DNA of 64,000 nt, taken from the NCBI RefSeq assembly GCF_004216665.1, contig NZ_SGWY01000001.1, forward strand, positions 248,001 through 312,000, given 5' to 3'. This stretch comes from Agromyces ramosus (GTDB taxonomy: Bacteria; Actinomycetota; Actinomycetes; Actinomycetales; Microbacteriaceae). The notes beneath the pieces were generated by a model. It saw only the letters and a list, made by a program, of their open reading frames with translations. It was not told where the DNA came from and searched no databases. Shown piece by piece: positions 16,353 through 24,341 of this stretch (its first letter is position 1; each line of letters opens with the position of its first letter). Position numbers and translations under genes: made by a program.

Positions 16353-18025
16353 ATGCGCTCCGGTGCGGAGACGCCGAGCAGGTCGAGCCCGTTGCGGATG
16401 ACTTGGCCGGTCGCGTCGTTCAGCCAGAGGCGCGTGCGGTGCAGGTCGCCGATCGCCTCGTCGCCGAGTGGGAGCACGCGGCAGTTGTCGTACCAGCGGT
16501 GGTAGAGCCCCGCGAGCTCCTCGATGTAGCGCGCGACGCGATGCGGCTCGCGCAGCTCGGCGGCCTGGGCGACGATGCGCGGGAACTCCTGCAGCGCGCC
16601 GAGCAGCGCCGACTCGGTCTCGTGCACGAGCAGCTCGGGTGCGAAGGTCGAGCGGTCGACGCCGACGGATGCCGCGTTGCGGTCGACCGCCGCCGTTCGC
16701 GCGTGCGCGTACTGCACGTAGAACACGGGGTTGTCGTTGGTGCGACGCGTGAGGATCTCGGGGTCGATGGTGAGCGGCGAGTCGGCCGGGTAGCGCGCGA
16801 GCGTGTACCGCAGCGCATCGGTGCCGAGCCAGGCCTGCAGGTCGTCGAGCTCGATGATGTTGCCGGCGCGCTTGGAGAGCTTCGCGCCGTTGATGCTCAC
16901 CAGCTGGCCGATGAGCACCTCGATGTCGCGCTCGGGGTCGTCACCCGCCGCTCCGGCGAGCGCCCGGAGCCGGTGCACGTAGCCGTGGTGGTCCGCGCCG
17001 AGGAGGTAGATCTTGTGGCCGAAGCCGCGGTCGCCCTTGTCGAGGTAGTAGGCCGCGTCGGCGGCGAAGTACGTGTAGGCGCCGTTGCTGCGACGGATCA
17101 CCCGGTCCTTGTCGTCGCCGAAGTCGGTCGTGCGCACCCACACCGCGTCGTCCTCGTCGAAGACGTGGCCCTGCGCGCGAAGGCGCTCGACGGCGGTGTC
17201 GACGTCGGACAGGCCGTCGTCGCCCTTCACCTGCAGGCGCCGCTCGCTCGTCCAGACGTCGAAGTGCACGTTGAAGCGTTCGAGCGATGCGCGGATCTCC
17301 GCCAGCTGGAGCTCGTAGGCGATCTCGGTGGCGGTGTGCAGCGCGACGGCCTCGTCGAGCTCGAGGAGCTTCGGCTCCCGCTCGAGCACCCTCGCCGCGA
17401 GGTCGGCGATGTAGCTCCCGGGGTAGCCGCCGTCGGGCGTGGGCTCGCCCTTGGCGGCGGCCAGCACGGACAGGCCGAAGTTGTCCATCTGGGTGCCGGC
17501 GTCGTTGATGTAGTACTCGTTCGCGACCTCGGCACCCGCCGCGCGGAGCACGCGCCCGATCGAGTCGCCGAGCGCGGCCCAGCGCGTGTGGCCGATGTGC
17601 AGCGGCCCCGTCGGATTCGCCGAGACGAACTCGAGGTTGATCCGGCCGTCGCCGGCCAGCGTGTCGCTGTGCCCGTACGCGCCGCCCGCGTCGACGATCG
17701 CCTTCGCGAGCGCGCCGGCCGCCGCCGCGTCGAGGCGGATGTTGATGAAGCCCGGCCCGGCCACCTCGGCGCTCGCGACGCCGTCGAGGCCGGCCAGCTC
17801 GGCGGCGAGCTCGGCGGCGATCTCGCGCGGGTTCGACCCGAGCGGCTTCGCCACCCGCATCGCGATGCTCGACGCCCAGTCGCCGTGCTCGCGCAGCTTG
17901 GGCCGTTCCAGGGTCACCTGCCCCGGCGCGAGGTCGAGCACGACGTCGTCGCCACCCGCCCGACGTCGCTCGGCGAGCCCGTTCACGAGGGCGAACAGGG
18001 CGTGCGAGAGTTCGTCGGGAGTCAC
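16349..18025 (-). CDS. argS: Arginyl-tRNA synthetase
   Basis: ArgS charges tRNA-Arg with arginine. The class I signature HIGHTRWAALGDS (after NPTGPL) and the KLSKRAGN loop are visible, together with an N-terminal ArgN-type additional domain and the C-terminal DALR anticodon-binding domain. I placed the start at the GTG at 18025 (558 residues). A TAGGAT box ends six bases before it, the pattern of a leaderless message; a TTG two codons upstream is the alternative. A tRNA-Arg(CCG) gene lies 2 kb away. The stop overlaps the lmeA-like start. Confidence 0.96.
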   Translation of the reverse strand: MTPDELSHALFALVNGLAERRRAGGDDVVLDLAPGQVTLERPKLREHGDWASSIAMRVAKPLGSNPREIAAELAAELAGLDGVASAEVAGPGFINIRLDAAAAGALAKAIVDAGGAYGHSDTLAGDGRINLEFVSANPTGPLHIGHTRWAALGDSIGRVLRAAGAEVANEYYINDAGTQMDNFGLSVLAAAKGEPTPDGGYPGSYIADLAARVLEREPKLLELDEAVALHTATEIAYELQLAEIRASLERFNVHFDVWTSERRLQVKGDDGLSDVDTAVERLRAQGHVFDEDDAVWVRTTDFGDDKDRVIRRSNGAYTYFAADAAYYLDKGDRGFGHKIYLLGADHHGYVHRLRALAGAAGDDPERDIEVLIGQLVSINGAKLSKRAGNIIELDDLQAWLGTDALRYTLARYPADSPLTIDPEILTRRTNDNPVFYVQYAHARTAAVDRNAASVGVDRSTFAPELLVHETESALLGALQEFPRIVAQAAELREPHRVARYIEELAGLYHRWYDNCRVLPLGDEAIGDLHRTRLWLNDATGQVIRNGLDLLGVSAPERM

Positions 18026-18031
18026 CCGCAA

Positions 18032-18057
18032 ATCCTACCCGGCACGGTTGATAGGGT
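18032..18057. promoter_or_regulatory. Back-to-back leaderless promoters for argS and lipoprotein
   Basis: Minus strand TAGGAT (18032-18037) ends six bases before the argS GTG. Plus strand TAGGGT (18052-18057) ends seven bases before the lipoprotein ATG at 18065. The two start codons are only 39 bases apart, leaving no room for untranslated leaders. Confidence 0.6.
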
Positions 18058-18064
18058 TCGTCAC

Positions 18065-18682
18065 ATGCCGCGCCCGCCCAAGCCCCGACGCACTCGTTCC
18101 ATCGGCCTCGCGCTCCTCGCCGCGGCATCCGTCGCACTGCTCGCCGGGTGCGCGCCCGACGCGGCCCCGCCCACCGGGACGGCGGCGCCGACGGCCCCGC
18201 CGGACGCCCCCACGGCGGCGCCCGCTCCCACCGAGACGGCCGAGCCGCCGACGCCGTTCGAGGTCTCCTGCGACGCGCTCCTGACCGCCGACCAGCTCTA
18301 CACGTTCAACCCGAACTTCGGCACCGACCCCGCCTACGAACCCGCCGCCGCCAACGTCGTCGCCCTGGTCGAGGAGGATGCCGGCACGGCATGCGGCTAC
18401 CTCAACCAGTCGAGCGGCGAGGTCATCGAGGTCGCCGTCGCGACGCCGACCGAGGCCGCCGGCGAGGCCCGCAGGAACGCCGCCGCGCTGTCGAGCAAGC
18501 CCGTGCCGACCTACGGCACGCCCCCCGACGTCGAGGGCTACTTCGTCATGGCCGGCGGCACCGGCGAGGCGCAGGTGTTCCACGGGCCGTACTGGATCGT
18601 GGTCGACTCGGCCGCGCTGTTCGAGCCGGGCGACGCGCAGCAGATCGTCGCCGCCGTGATCGCCAACCTGCCCGCGGCCTGA
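18065..18682 (+). CDS. Putative lipoprotein of unknown function
   Basis: This 205-residue protein has a signal peptide with Arg/Lys start (MPRPPKPRRTR), a hydrophobic core and the lipobox LLAGC, with lipidated Cys at residue 29. A Pro/Ala/Thr-rich linker (about 30-60) leads to a globular domain of about 140 residues with two further cysteines (VSCDALL, TACGYL). This looks like a DUF3558-like or similar cell-surface solute domain, but I do not assign a family. The message is probably leaderless. It is divergent from argS and followed nine bases later by a ROK regulator on the same strand. Confidence 0.75.
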   Translation: MPRPPKPRRTRSIGLALLAAASVALLAGCAPDAAPPTGTAAPTAPPDAPTAAPAPTETAEPPTPFEVSCDALLTADQLYTFNPNFGTDPAYEPAAANVVALVEEDAGTACGYLNQSSGEVIEVAVATPTEAAGEARRNAAALSSKPVPTYGTPPDVEGYFVMAGGTGEAQVFHGPYWIVVDSAALFEPGDAQQIVAAVIANLPAA

Positions 18683-18690
18683 CGAGTCCC

Positions 18691-19887
18691 ATGGCGGCCG
18701 ACTCCACGACGGGAACGCCCTCCTGGCTGGGGGCCGTGAACGACCGAGCCGGCCTCGCGGTCCTGCTCGAGCGCGGCCCGCTCACCCGCAACCGGATCTG
18801 CGAGCTCGTCGGCGTCTCCAAGCCCACGGCGTCGCAGATGATGTCCCGCCTGCTCGCCGGCGGACTCATCGAGGAGCGCGGTCGCACGTCGGGATCCGCG
18901 GGGCGGAGTGCGGTGGTCTACGCCGCCCGCACCGACCGGCCGCTCGGCGTCGCGCTCGACCTCGACGCGTTCGAGCTGCGCGCCACGGTCGTCGACGCCA
19001 CCGGCGCGGAACGCCCCGTCGTCCGGATCCCGCTGCCGCACGATCCCACCGAGCGCTCCGCCGTCGAGGAGGTGTCGCTGGCGATCGCCGAGGCGAGTGC
19101 CGCGGCCGGCACCGACCCCGGCATCGTGCACTCGGTCTGCGTCGGCATCCCCGGATACGTCGACCCCGGCGAGACGGGCGAGCTGTTCAGCGAGGCGCTG
19201 CCCGGCTGGCCCGTGCGCGGCCTCAAGGAGATCCTCGAGACCGAGCTCGCGCGCACCGTGCACATCGAGAACGACGTGAACCTGGCCGCCGTCGCCGAGC
19301 GCCAGCACGGCGCCGGCGTCGACAGCGACGTGTTCGCACTGCTCTGGCTCGGCAACGGCGTGGGCGCCTCGTTCGACGTCGCGGGCGACCTGCACCGCGG
19401 CGCCTTCGGCGGCGCCGGCGAGATCGGCTTCCTTCCGGTCTCGGTGGCGGCGAACGCGCTCGACCCGAGTGCGCACACCGCGCAGGACCTCGTCGGCGGC
19501 CGCGCGGTGGCCCTGCTCGCACGCCGGCACGGCCTCGAGGTCTCCGGCTACCACGCCGCGCGCTCGGCGCTCGCGGAGCCGGGCGCCGGCGCGGCGCGCG
19601 CTGCGGTGTTCCACGATCTCGCCGAGCGCGTCGCGCACGTCGCGCTCCCCCTGCTCGCGACCCTCGACCCGGGGCACCTGGTGCTCGCGGGTCCGTCGGC
19701 CAGCCTCGGCGGCGAGCCGTTCGCCGAGGAGGTCGGTCGCGGCATCCGCCGCCTGAGCCGCTGGTATCCCGAGGTGGTCGCGACGCGGGTCGACCGCGAT
19801 CCGGTGCTCGTGGGCGCCCGCATCATGGTCGCGGCGCGCGTGCGGGAGGAACTCCTCGACACGGTCGCGAGCGTGAGCCTCGCGTGA
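18691..19887 (+). CDS. ROK family transcriptional regulator
   Basis: This 398-residue protein has an N-terminal winged helix (about residues 20-75, LTRNRICELVGVSKPTASQMMSRLL, broken) and a C-terminal ROK sugar-kinase-like domain with HIENDVNLAAVAE and GNGVGASF. The usual glycine-rich and zinc-binding CxCG motifs are weak or missing: no CGCG stretch follows GGAGEIGF. It probably binds a sugar or sugar phosphate and represses carbohydrate genes, but no such genes lie nearby. ATG at 18691 lacks a strong ribosome site and follows the lipoprotein gene by nine bases, suggesting co-transcription. Confidence 0.85.
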   Translation: MAADSTTGTPSWLGAVNDRAGLAVLLERGPLTRNRICELVGVSKPTASQMMSRLLAGGLIEERGRTSGSAGRSAVVYAARTDRPLGVALDLDAFELRATVVDATGAERPVVRIPLPHDPTERSAVEEVSLAIAEASAAAGTDPGIVHSVCVGIPGYVDPGETGELFSEALPGWPVRGLKEILETELARTVHIENDVNLAAVAERQHGAGVDSDVFALLWLGNGVGASFDVAGDLHRGAFGGAGEIGFLPVSVAANALDPSAHTAQDLVGGRAVALLARRHGLEVSGYHAARSALAEPGAGAARAAVFHDLAERVAHVALPLLATLDPGHLVLAGPSASLGGEPFAEEVGRGIRRLSRWYPEVVATRVDRDPVLVGARIMVAARVREELLDTVASVSLA

Positions 19888-19943
19888 CCCGTCGAACGCA
19901 CCGCAGGGCGCCCCACGTGTCGGAGACGGGCCTCGGGCAGTGG

Positions 19944-19949
19944 TAGTCT
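19944..19949 (+). promoter_or_regulatory. -10 box of the tRNA-Arg gene
   Basis: TAGTCT lies 12 bases before the mature tRNA 5' end, so the primary transcript would have a leader of only a few bases. Confidence 0.45.
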
Positions 19950-19961
19950 CTCCAGTTGTGC

Positions 19962-20034
19962 GCCTCCGTAGCTCAGGGGATAGAGCGCCGGTTTCCGGTA
20001 CCGTAGGTCGGGGGTTCGAATCCCTCCGGGGGCA
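19962..20034 (+). tRNA. tRNA-Arg, anticodon CCG (reads CGG)
   Basis: The 73-base cloverleaf has acceptor arm GCCTCCG with CGGGGGC (one T-G pair), a D arm GCTCAGGGGATAGAGC, anticodon loop TTCCGGT, variable AGGTC, and T arm GGGGG-TTCGAAT-CCCTC, with discriminator A. CCA is not encoded. The anticodon stem CCGGT/ACCGT has a C-T mismatch at 27-43. CGG is a common codon in this high-GC genome. Confidence 0.92.
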
Positions 20035-20088
20035 CTTCAGGCGATGACGTCGCCATCGCCGTTCGAGGGCTCCGAAGAGGAGGCCGGG

Positions 20089-20727
20089 ATGGGCGCGTTC
20101 ACCGGCTGGCCGGCCCGCGCGGTGGAGTTCTACCGCGGGCTGGGGGCCGACAACTCGAAGGCGTACTGGACGTCGCATCGGGCCGAGTACGACGAGCTCG
20201 TGCTCGAGCCGATGCAGGCACTGCTCGAGGACCTCGCCGACGAATTCGGCGAGGGGCGCATCTTCCGTCCGTACCGCGACATCCGGTTCGCCGCCGACAA
20301 GTCGCCGTACAAGACCGCGATCGGCGCGACGCTCGGCGGCTCGGGGTACGTGCAGTTCTCGGCGTCCGGCCTCGGCGTCGGCGCCGGATGCCACGTGATG
20401 GCCCACGACCAGCTCGCCCGCTTCCGCGCGGCCGTCGACGAGCACCGCAGCGGCGAGGCGCTGGTCGCGGCCGTCGCCGCCGTGGAGGCCGGCGGCGTGT
20501 CGGTGAGCGCACGGGAGCGCCTGAAGCGGATCCCCCGCGGCATGGACCCCGACCATCCGCGGGCCGACCTGCTGCGCGACAAGGACCTCGCGGCGTGGGT
20601 CGAATGGCCGGTCGCGCCGTGGTTGCACACGTCCGCCGCCGAGACGCACGTCGCCGAGGCGCTGCGGGCCTCGAAGCCGCTGACCGACTGGCTCGACGCC
20701 CACGTCGGCCCGTCGGCGATACGCTGA
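20089..20727 (+). CDS. DUF2461 domain protein
   Basis: This 212-residue cytosolic protein starts MGAFTGWPARAVEFYRGLGADNSKAYW, the typical opening of the DUF2461 family, and carries its conserved stretches FRPYRDIRFAADKSPYKT and the glycine-rich GCHVMAHDQLARFR. No biochemical role is established. The ATG at 20089 is chosen over one at 20044 because GAAGAGGAGG lies just before it. It follows tRNA-Arg closely and precedes the sigma factor; whether they share a transcript is not clear. Confidence 0.85.
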   Translation: MGAFTGWPARAVEFYRGLGADNSKAYWTSHRAEYDELVLEPMQALLEDLADEFGEGRIFRPYRDIRFAADKSPYKTAIGATLGGSGYVQFSASGLGVGAGCHVMAHDQLARFRAAVDEHRSGEALVAAVAAVEAGGVSVSARERLKRIPRGMDPDHPRADLLRDKDLAAWVEWPVAPWLHTSAAETHVAEALRASKPLTDWLDAHVGPSAIR

Positions 20728-20817
20728 GCCAGGCGATCCCCTCCCCGCACAACGAAACGCGCTCGTCGCTCGTCTGTATGGGTGACGGCGCATCCGCCGC
20801 CGTCGGGAGGAGTGCGG

Positions 20818-21351
20818 GTGGCTCGCTCGTGGGACGAGGTGGCGACGAGGCTCGTCGTCGAGCGCGGCGATGCGCTGAGCCGCTACGCGTACCTGCTCAC
20901 GGGCAGCGTCGACGACGCGGCCGACCTCGTGCAGGAGGCCCTCGTGCGCACGTTCGGCACGCCCCGGCTCGGGCTGACCCTGCCGCGCGCCGAGGCGTAC
21001 GTGCGACGGGCCATCCTGAACCAGGTCATCGACCGTTCGCGACGCGACGGGACCTGGCGCCGGGTGCGGCACCTCGCCGTCGCGCCCGCGGCCGTCGACT
21101 CGTCGGCGCCGGCGAGCGACGACCGGCTCGACCTGTTCGGGCGACTGCGCGAGCTGCCCCCGAGGCAGGCCGCCTGCATCGTGCTCCGGTACTACGACGA
21201 CCTCACGGTCGACGGCATCGCCGGCGTGCTGGGCATCAGCTCGGGCGCCGTCAAGCGGTACCTCAGCGACGGGCTCCGCACGCTCTCCTCCTCGATCGAT
21301 CCGGACGGAACCCGTTCCGCGCGGGCGGGAGGCGAGAATGTCAGCACCTGA
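20818..21351 (+). CDS. ECF sigma factor, SigE-like family
   Basis: This 177-residue protein has sigma region 2 (GDALSRYAYLLTGSVDDAADLVQEALVRTF, broken into two helices) and region 4 (LRELPPRQAACIVLRYYDDLTVDGIAG then ISSGAVKRYLSDGL), typical of SigE-family ECF factors of actinobacteria. The GTG at 20818 has GGGAGG at seven bases. An upstream GTG at 20782 is possible. The end overlaps the next gene by 14 bases. That gene encodes a single-span membrane protein in the position of an anti-sigma factor, so the pair likely forms an envelope- or stress-sensing unit. Confidence 0.88.
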   Translation: MARSWDEVATRLVVERGDALSRYAYLLTGSVDDAADLVQEALVRTFGTPRLGLTLPRAEAYVRRAILNQVIDRSRRDGTWRRVRHLAVAPAAVDSSAPASDDRLDLFGRLRELPPRQAACIVLRYYDDLTVDGIAGVLGISSGAVKRYLSDGLRTLSSSIDPDGTRSARAGGENVST

Positions 21352-22129
21352 ACCCACCGGGCTCGGCGAGCACCTCAAGCGGGCAGCGGATGCCGCGAGT
21401 CCCCGTGCGGTCGACGTGGACGCCGTGCTCGCCGCGAGCCGTTCCAGACGACGGGCCCGCCGCACGGCGGTCCTGACGGGCGCCGGTGCCGTGGCGGCGG
21501 TGCTCGTGGTCGGCGGACTCGTGTTCGGGCTCCAGCGCCCCGGCGGCGACGCCACCACGGCCGACGCCCCGGTCGCCAGCGAGTCGGCCGAGTCCGCCGA
21601 CGTCGCCCCCGAGGCGGCGGAGGGTGACGGCGCGGCATCCGGACCACGGCTCGCCGTGCCGGAGTCGGTCGATCGCTGCGGCGCGACCGTGGTCCCGCTC
21701 GGCGACGCGGCCGACGCCCCGCTCGCGGTCTCCGTGGCGACGCCCACTGCTCCGGTGGCCCCGGGCGCCACCGCATCCGTCACCGTCACGGTGACGAATC
21801 CCGGCACGGAGGTCGTGACGGGCGACCTCTCCCGCATCCCGACGATCACCATCGCGGACGCGGGCGTCGTGGCGTGGCACTCGAGCGGCGCGTCGGAGGC
21901 GGGTGCGATCCGCGTCTCGCTGCGACCGGGCGAGTCCGTCACGCTCACCGGCGTGCTGTCGGCGCTCCGCTGCACCGCGGCGGACGACGACGGCACGGAA
22001 CTGCCCTCCGACCTTCCCCCGCTCGCACCCGGCTCCTATGCGGTCGGGGCCACCGTGGCCTTCTCGGCGCCGCAGGAGGGCATGGTCGTGCTGGTGCCGT
22101 CGCCGATGACGCCGGTGCTCGTCGGCTGA
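21338..22129 (+). CDS. Single-span membrane protein, putative anti-sigma factor
   Basis: This 263-residue protein has a 43-residue cytoplasmic N-terminus rich in Arg near the membrane (ASRSRRRARRTA), one helix (about 44-66, VLTGAGAVAAVLVVGGLVFGLQ, split), an Ala/Glu linker, and an extracytoplasmic domain with two cysteines (VDRCGAT and ALRCTA) and a beta-sandwich-like central stretch. It overlaps the sigma gene by 14 bases and starts with ATG after GGGAGGCGAG. No zinc-type anti-sigma motif is visible. The anti-sigma role is inferred from position and topology only. Confidence 0.7.
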   Translation: MSAPEPTGLGEHLKRAADAASPRAVDVDAVLAASRSRRRARRTAVLTGAGAVAAVLVVGGLVFGLQRPGGDATTADAPVASESAESADVAPEAAEGDGAASGPRLAVPESVDRCGATVVPLGDAADAPLAVSVATPTAPVAPGATASVTVTVTNPGTEVVTGDLSRIPTITIADAGVVAWHSSGASEAGAIRVSLRPGESVTLTGVLSALRCTAADDDGTELPSDLPPLAPGSYAVGATVAFSAPQEGMVVLVPSPMTPVLVG

Positions 22130-22202
22130 GCGGTACGGCGGACGCGACCCCGCGCGAGCCGCCGCGGGCGCGACGACGTGGACGCGGCATCCGCCTCACC
22201 CA

Positions 22203-22208
22203 TAGACT
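22203..22208 (+). promoter_or_regulatory. -10 box upstream of the TPM gene
   Basis: TAGACT at this position would give a leader of about 30 bases. That leader contains GGGGGAAAGG, a strong ribosome site for the ATG at 22247. Confidence 0.45.
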
Positions 22209-22246
22209 CGGGATCGTCCGCTGGGACGGGGGAAAGGCACTGGTGC

Positions 22247-24262
22247 ATGGCGTCGTCACGTCGGAAGTCCGCGGTTCTCGGGATCATCATCGGGGCGATG
22301 CTCGCGATCGGCGCACCGGCGGCCGCGTGGGCTGAGGATCCGGTCGGGTTCGGATCGAGCCCCGTCGTCGACACCGTCGGCGCGCTCGACGGTCGACTCG
22401 CCGAGGTGGAGGCCGCCATCGACGAGACGGCCGACGCGACCGGTCGACAGCTCTTCGTCGCCTACGTCGACGAGTTCACGAACCCCGAGGCTGCGGACGC
22501 GTGGGCCAACGACACGGCGATCGCCAACAACATGGGCGCCGAGGACTACCTGCTCGCCGTCGCGATCGACGGCCGGGCGTACTACCTCTCGGCGGACTCC
22601 GAGGCGTCGGTGTCGGACGACGACCTGCAACGCATCATGCTCGAGGTCATCGAGCCGCAGCTCCGCGACGGCAACTGGGCGCAGGCGGCGATCGACACCG
22701 CCGACGCCCTCGGCGACGGAGGCGGCGGTGGCGGGGGCGGCGGCTGGGGCTGGGTGTGGTTCCTCGTCATCGCGGCCGTCGTCGTCGCGATCATCGCGAT
22801 CATCCTCGCCCGCCGTCGCTCCCGGAAGCAGGGCGGCGCCGGCGGACCCGCGCCCGGGCCTCCCCCGCCCTCGATCGACGAGCTCCGGCGGCAGGCGGGC
22901 GGCGCCCTCGTGCAGGCCGACGACGCGGTGAAGACCAGCGAGGAGGAGCTCGGCTTCGCCGTGGCCTCCTACGGCGAGGAGGCGACGGCGGACTTCCGCG
23001 CGGCGCTCGACGGCGCGAAGGCGAAGCTCGCGGAGGCGTTCGCGCTCCAGCAGCAGCTCGACGATGCGACGCCCGACAGCGACGAGGAGCGGCGCGCGTG
23101 GTACGGCGGCATCATCCGCCTCACCGACGAGGCCGACGCGGTGCTCGACGAGCAGGCCGAGCGGTTCGACGCGCTTCGGGCCCTGGAGCGGAACGCCCCG
23201 GCGGAGCTGAAGCGCGTGCAGGCCGAGGCCACGGCGGCGGCCGCGCGCATCGCGCCCGCCACCGACCGGCTCGCGGCGATCACCCGGGAGTACGCGCCCT
23301 CCGCCGTCGCCCCCGTCGCCGACAACCCGGCGCAGGCGGAGGCCCGGCTGGGCTTCGCCAAGCAGGAGCTCGACGAGGCCGCGGCCGCGATCACCGAGGG
23401 ACGGCCGAGCGACGCCGCGGTCGGCATCCGCGCGGCCGAGGAAGCGGTCGACCAGGCGAACCTCCTCGCGGACGCCGTGGACCGCCTCGCCGCGGACCTC
23501 GCCACCGCCGATGCGGCCGTGGCCGCCGGCGTCGCCGACCTCGAGCACGACGTGCAGACCGGGCGTGCGCTCGACGACGCGAACGCCGCGGCACTCGCCG
23601 ACCGGGTCGCCGCGGATGCCGCCGCGATCCGGGCGACGATGGGCGCCCCCGGACGCGATCCGCTCGCGGCCCATGCCCGCATCGAGCAGGTGAACGCCGA
23701 GATCGACGCGGCGATCGCGGGCGCGCGCGAGGCTGCGGTGCGCGTGCAGCGCGCGCAGGCGCAGCTCGGACGCACGCTCGCGACCGCGCGCGCGCGGGTT
23801 CAGGCCGCGGAGGACTACCTCGTCGCCCGCCGCGGCGCGGTCGGGGCCGAGGCCAGGACCCGTCTCGCGGAGGCCGGCCGCCTGCTCGTGGAGGCGGAGG
23901 GCCAGGCGCAGGTCGACCCCGCCGGTGCGCTCGCGACGGCGCAGCGGGCGGAGTCGCTGGCGAGCACCGCCATGTCCCTCGCCCAGCAGGACGTCGGCGG
24001 CTTCGCGGGCGGGTTCGGGGGCGGACTCGGCGGAGGCATGGGCGCGCCGCAGGGCGGCGGGGGCGGCGGCGACCTCTTCGGCGCGGTCCTCGGCGGCATC
24101 CTCATCAACTCGGTCCTCGGCGGCGGGGGCGGCGGCGGCTTCGGCGGTGGTGGCGGCGGCTTCGGCGGCGGCTTCGGCGGCGGCGGCGGCGGCCGACGGT
24201 CCCCCGGCAGCTTCGGCGGCTCGGCCACGCGTTCGCGGCGCGGGGGCGGAGGCAGATTCTGA
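22247..24262 (+). CDS. TPM-domain membrane protein with coiled-coil and Gly-rich tail
   Basis: This 671-residue protein has a cleavable signal peptide (AVLGIIIGAMLAIGAPAAAWA), a TPM domain (about 30-150, FVAYVDEFTNPEAADAW...NNMGAEDYLLAVAIDG), a Gly spacer, a transmembrane helix (VWFLVIAAVVVAIIAIILA), and a basic anchor. A long Ala/Glu-rich coiled-coil region (about 215-575) follows. The last 90 residues are Gly/Phe-rich ending in a basic RF tail. TPM proteins act in photosystem repair in plants and in envelope processes in bacteria. The pspA gene follows after 79 bases, so the pair likely works at the membrane. Confidence 0.82.
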   Translation: MASSRRKSAVLGIIIGAMLAIGAPAAAWAEDPVGFGSSPVVDTVGALDGRLAEVEAAIDETADATGRQLFVAYVDEFTNPEAADAWANDTAIANNMGAEDYLLAVAIDGRAYYLSADSEASVSDDDLQRIMLEVIEPQLRDGNWAQAAIDTADALGDGGGGGGGGGWGWVWFLVIAAVVVAIIAIILARRRSRKQGGAGGPAPGPPPPSIDELRRQAGGALVQADDAVKTSEEELGFAVASYGEEATADFRAALDGAKAKLAEAFALQQQLDDATPDSDEERRAWYGGIIRLTDEADAVLDEQAERFDALRALERNAPAELKRVQAEATAAAARIAPATDRLAAITREYAPSAVAPVADNPAQAEARLGFAKQELDEAAAAITEGRPSDAAVGIRAAEEAVDQANLLADAVDRLAADLATADAAVAAGVADLEHDVQTGRALDDANAAALADRVAADAAAIRATMGAPGRDPLAAHARIEQVNAEIDAAIAGAREAAVRVQRAQAQLGRTLATARARVQAAEDYLVARRGAVGAEARTRLAEAGRLLVEAEGQAQVDPAGALATAQRAESLASTAMSLAQQDVGGFAGGFGGGLGGGMGAPQGGGGGGDLFGAVLGGILINSVLGGGGGGGFGGGGGGFGGGFGGGGGGRRSPGSFGGSATRSRRGGGGRF

Positions 24263-24341
24263 GCGCCGCGACCACCCGAACCGGCACCTGAGCCGACCAG
24301 ACGACCAGACGACCCATCGACCACCACCGAAAGGAACGACC

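Noticed and set aside
24000..24262. Possible tandem repeat of GGCGGCTTCGG units
   Set aside because: It encodes the Gly/Phe-rich tail of the TPM protein. The repeat is irregular and fully explained as low-complexity coding sequence.
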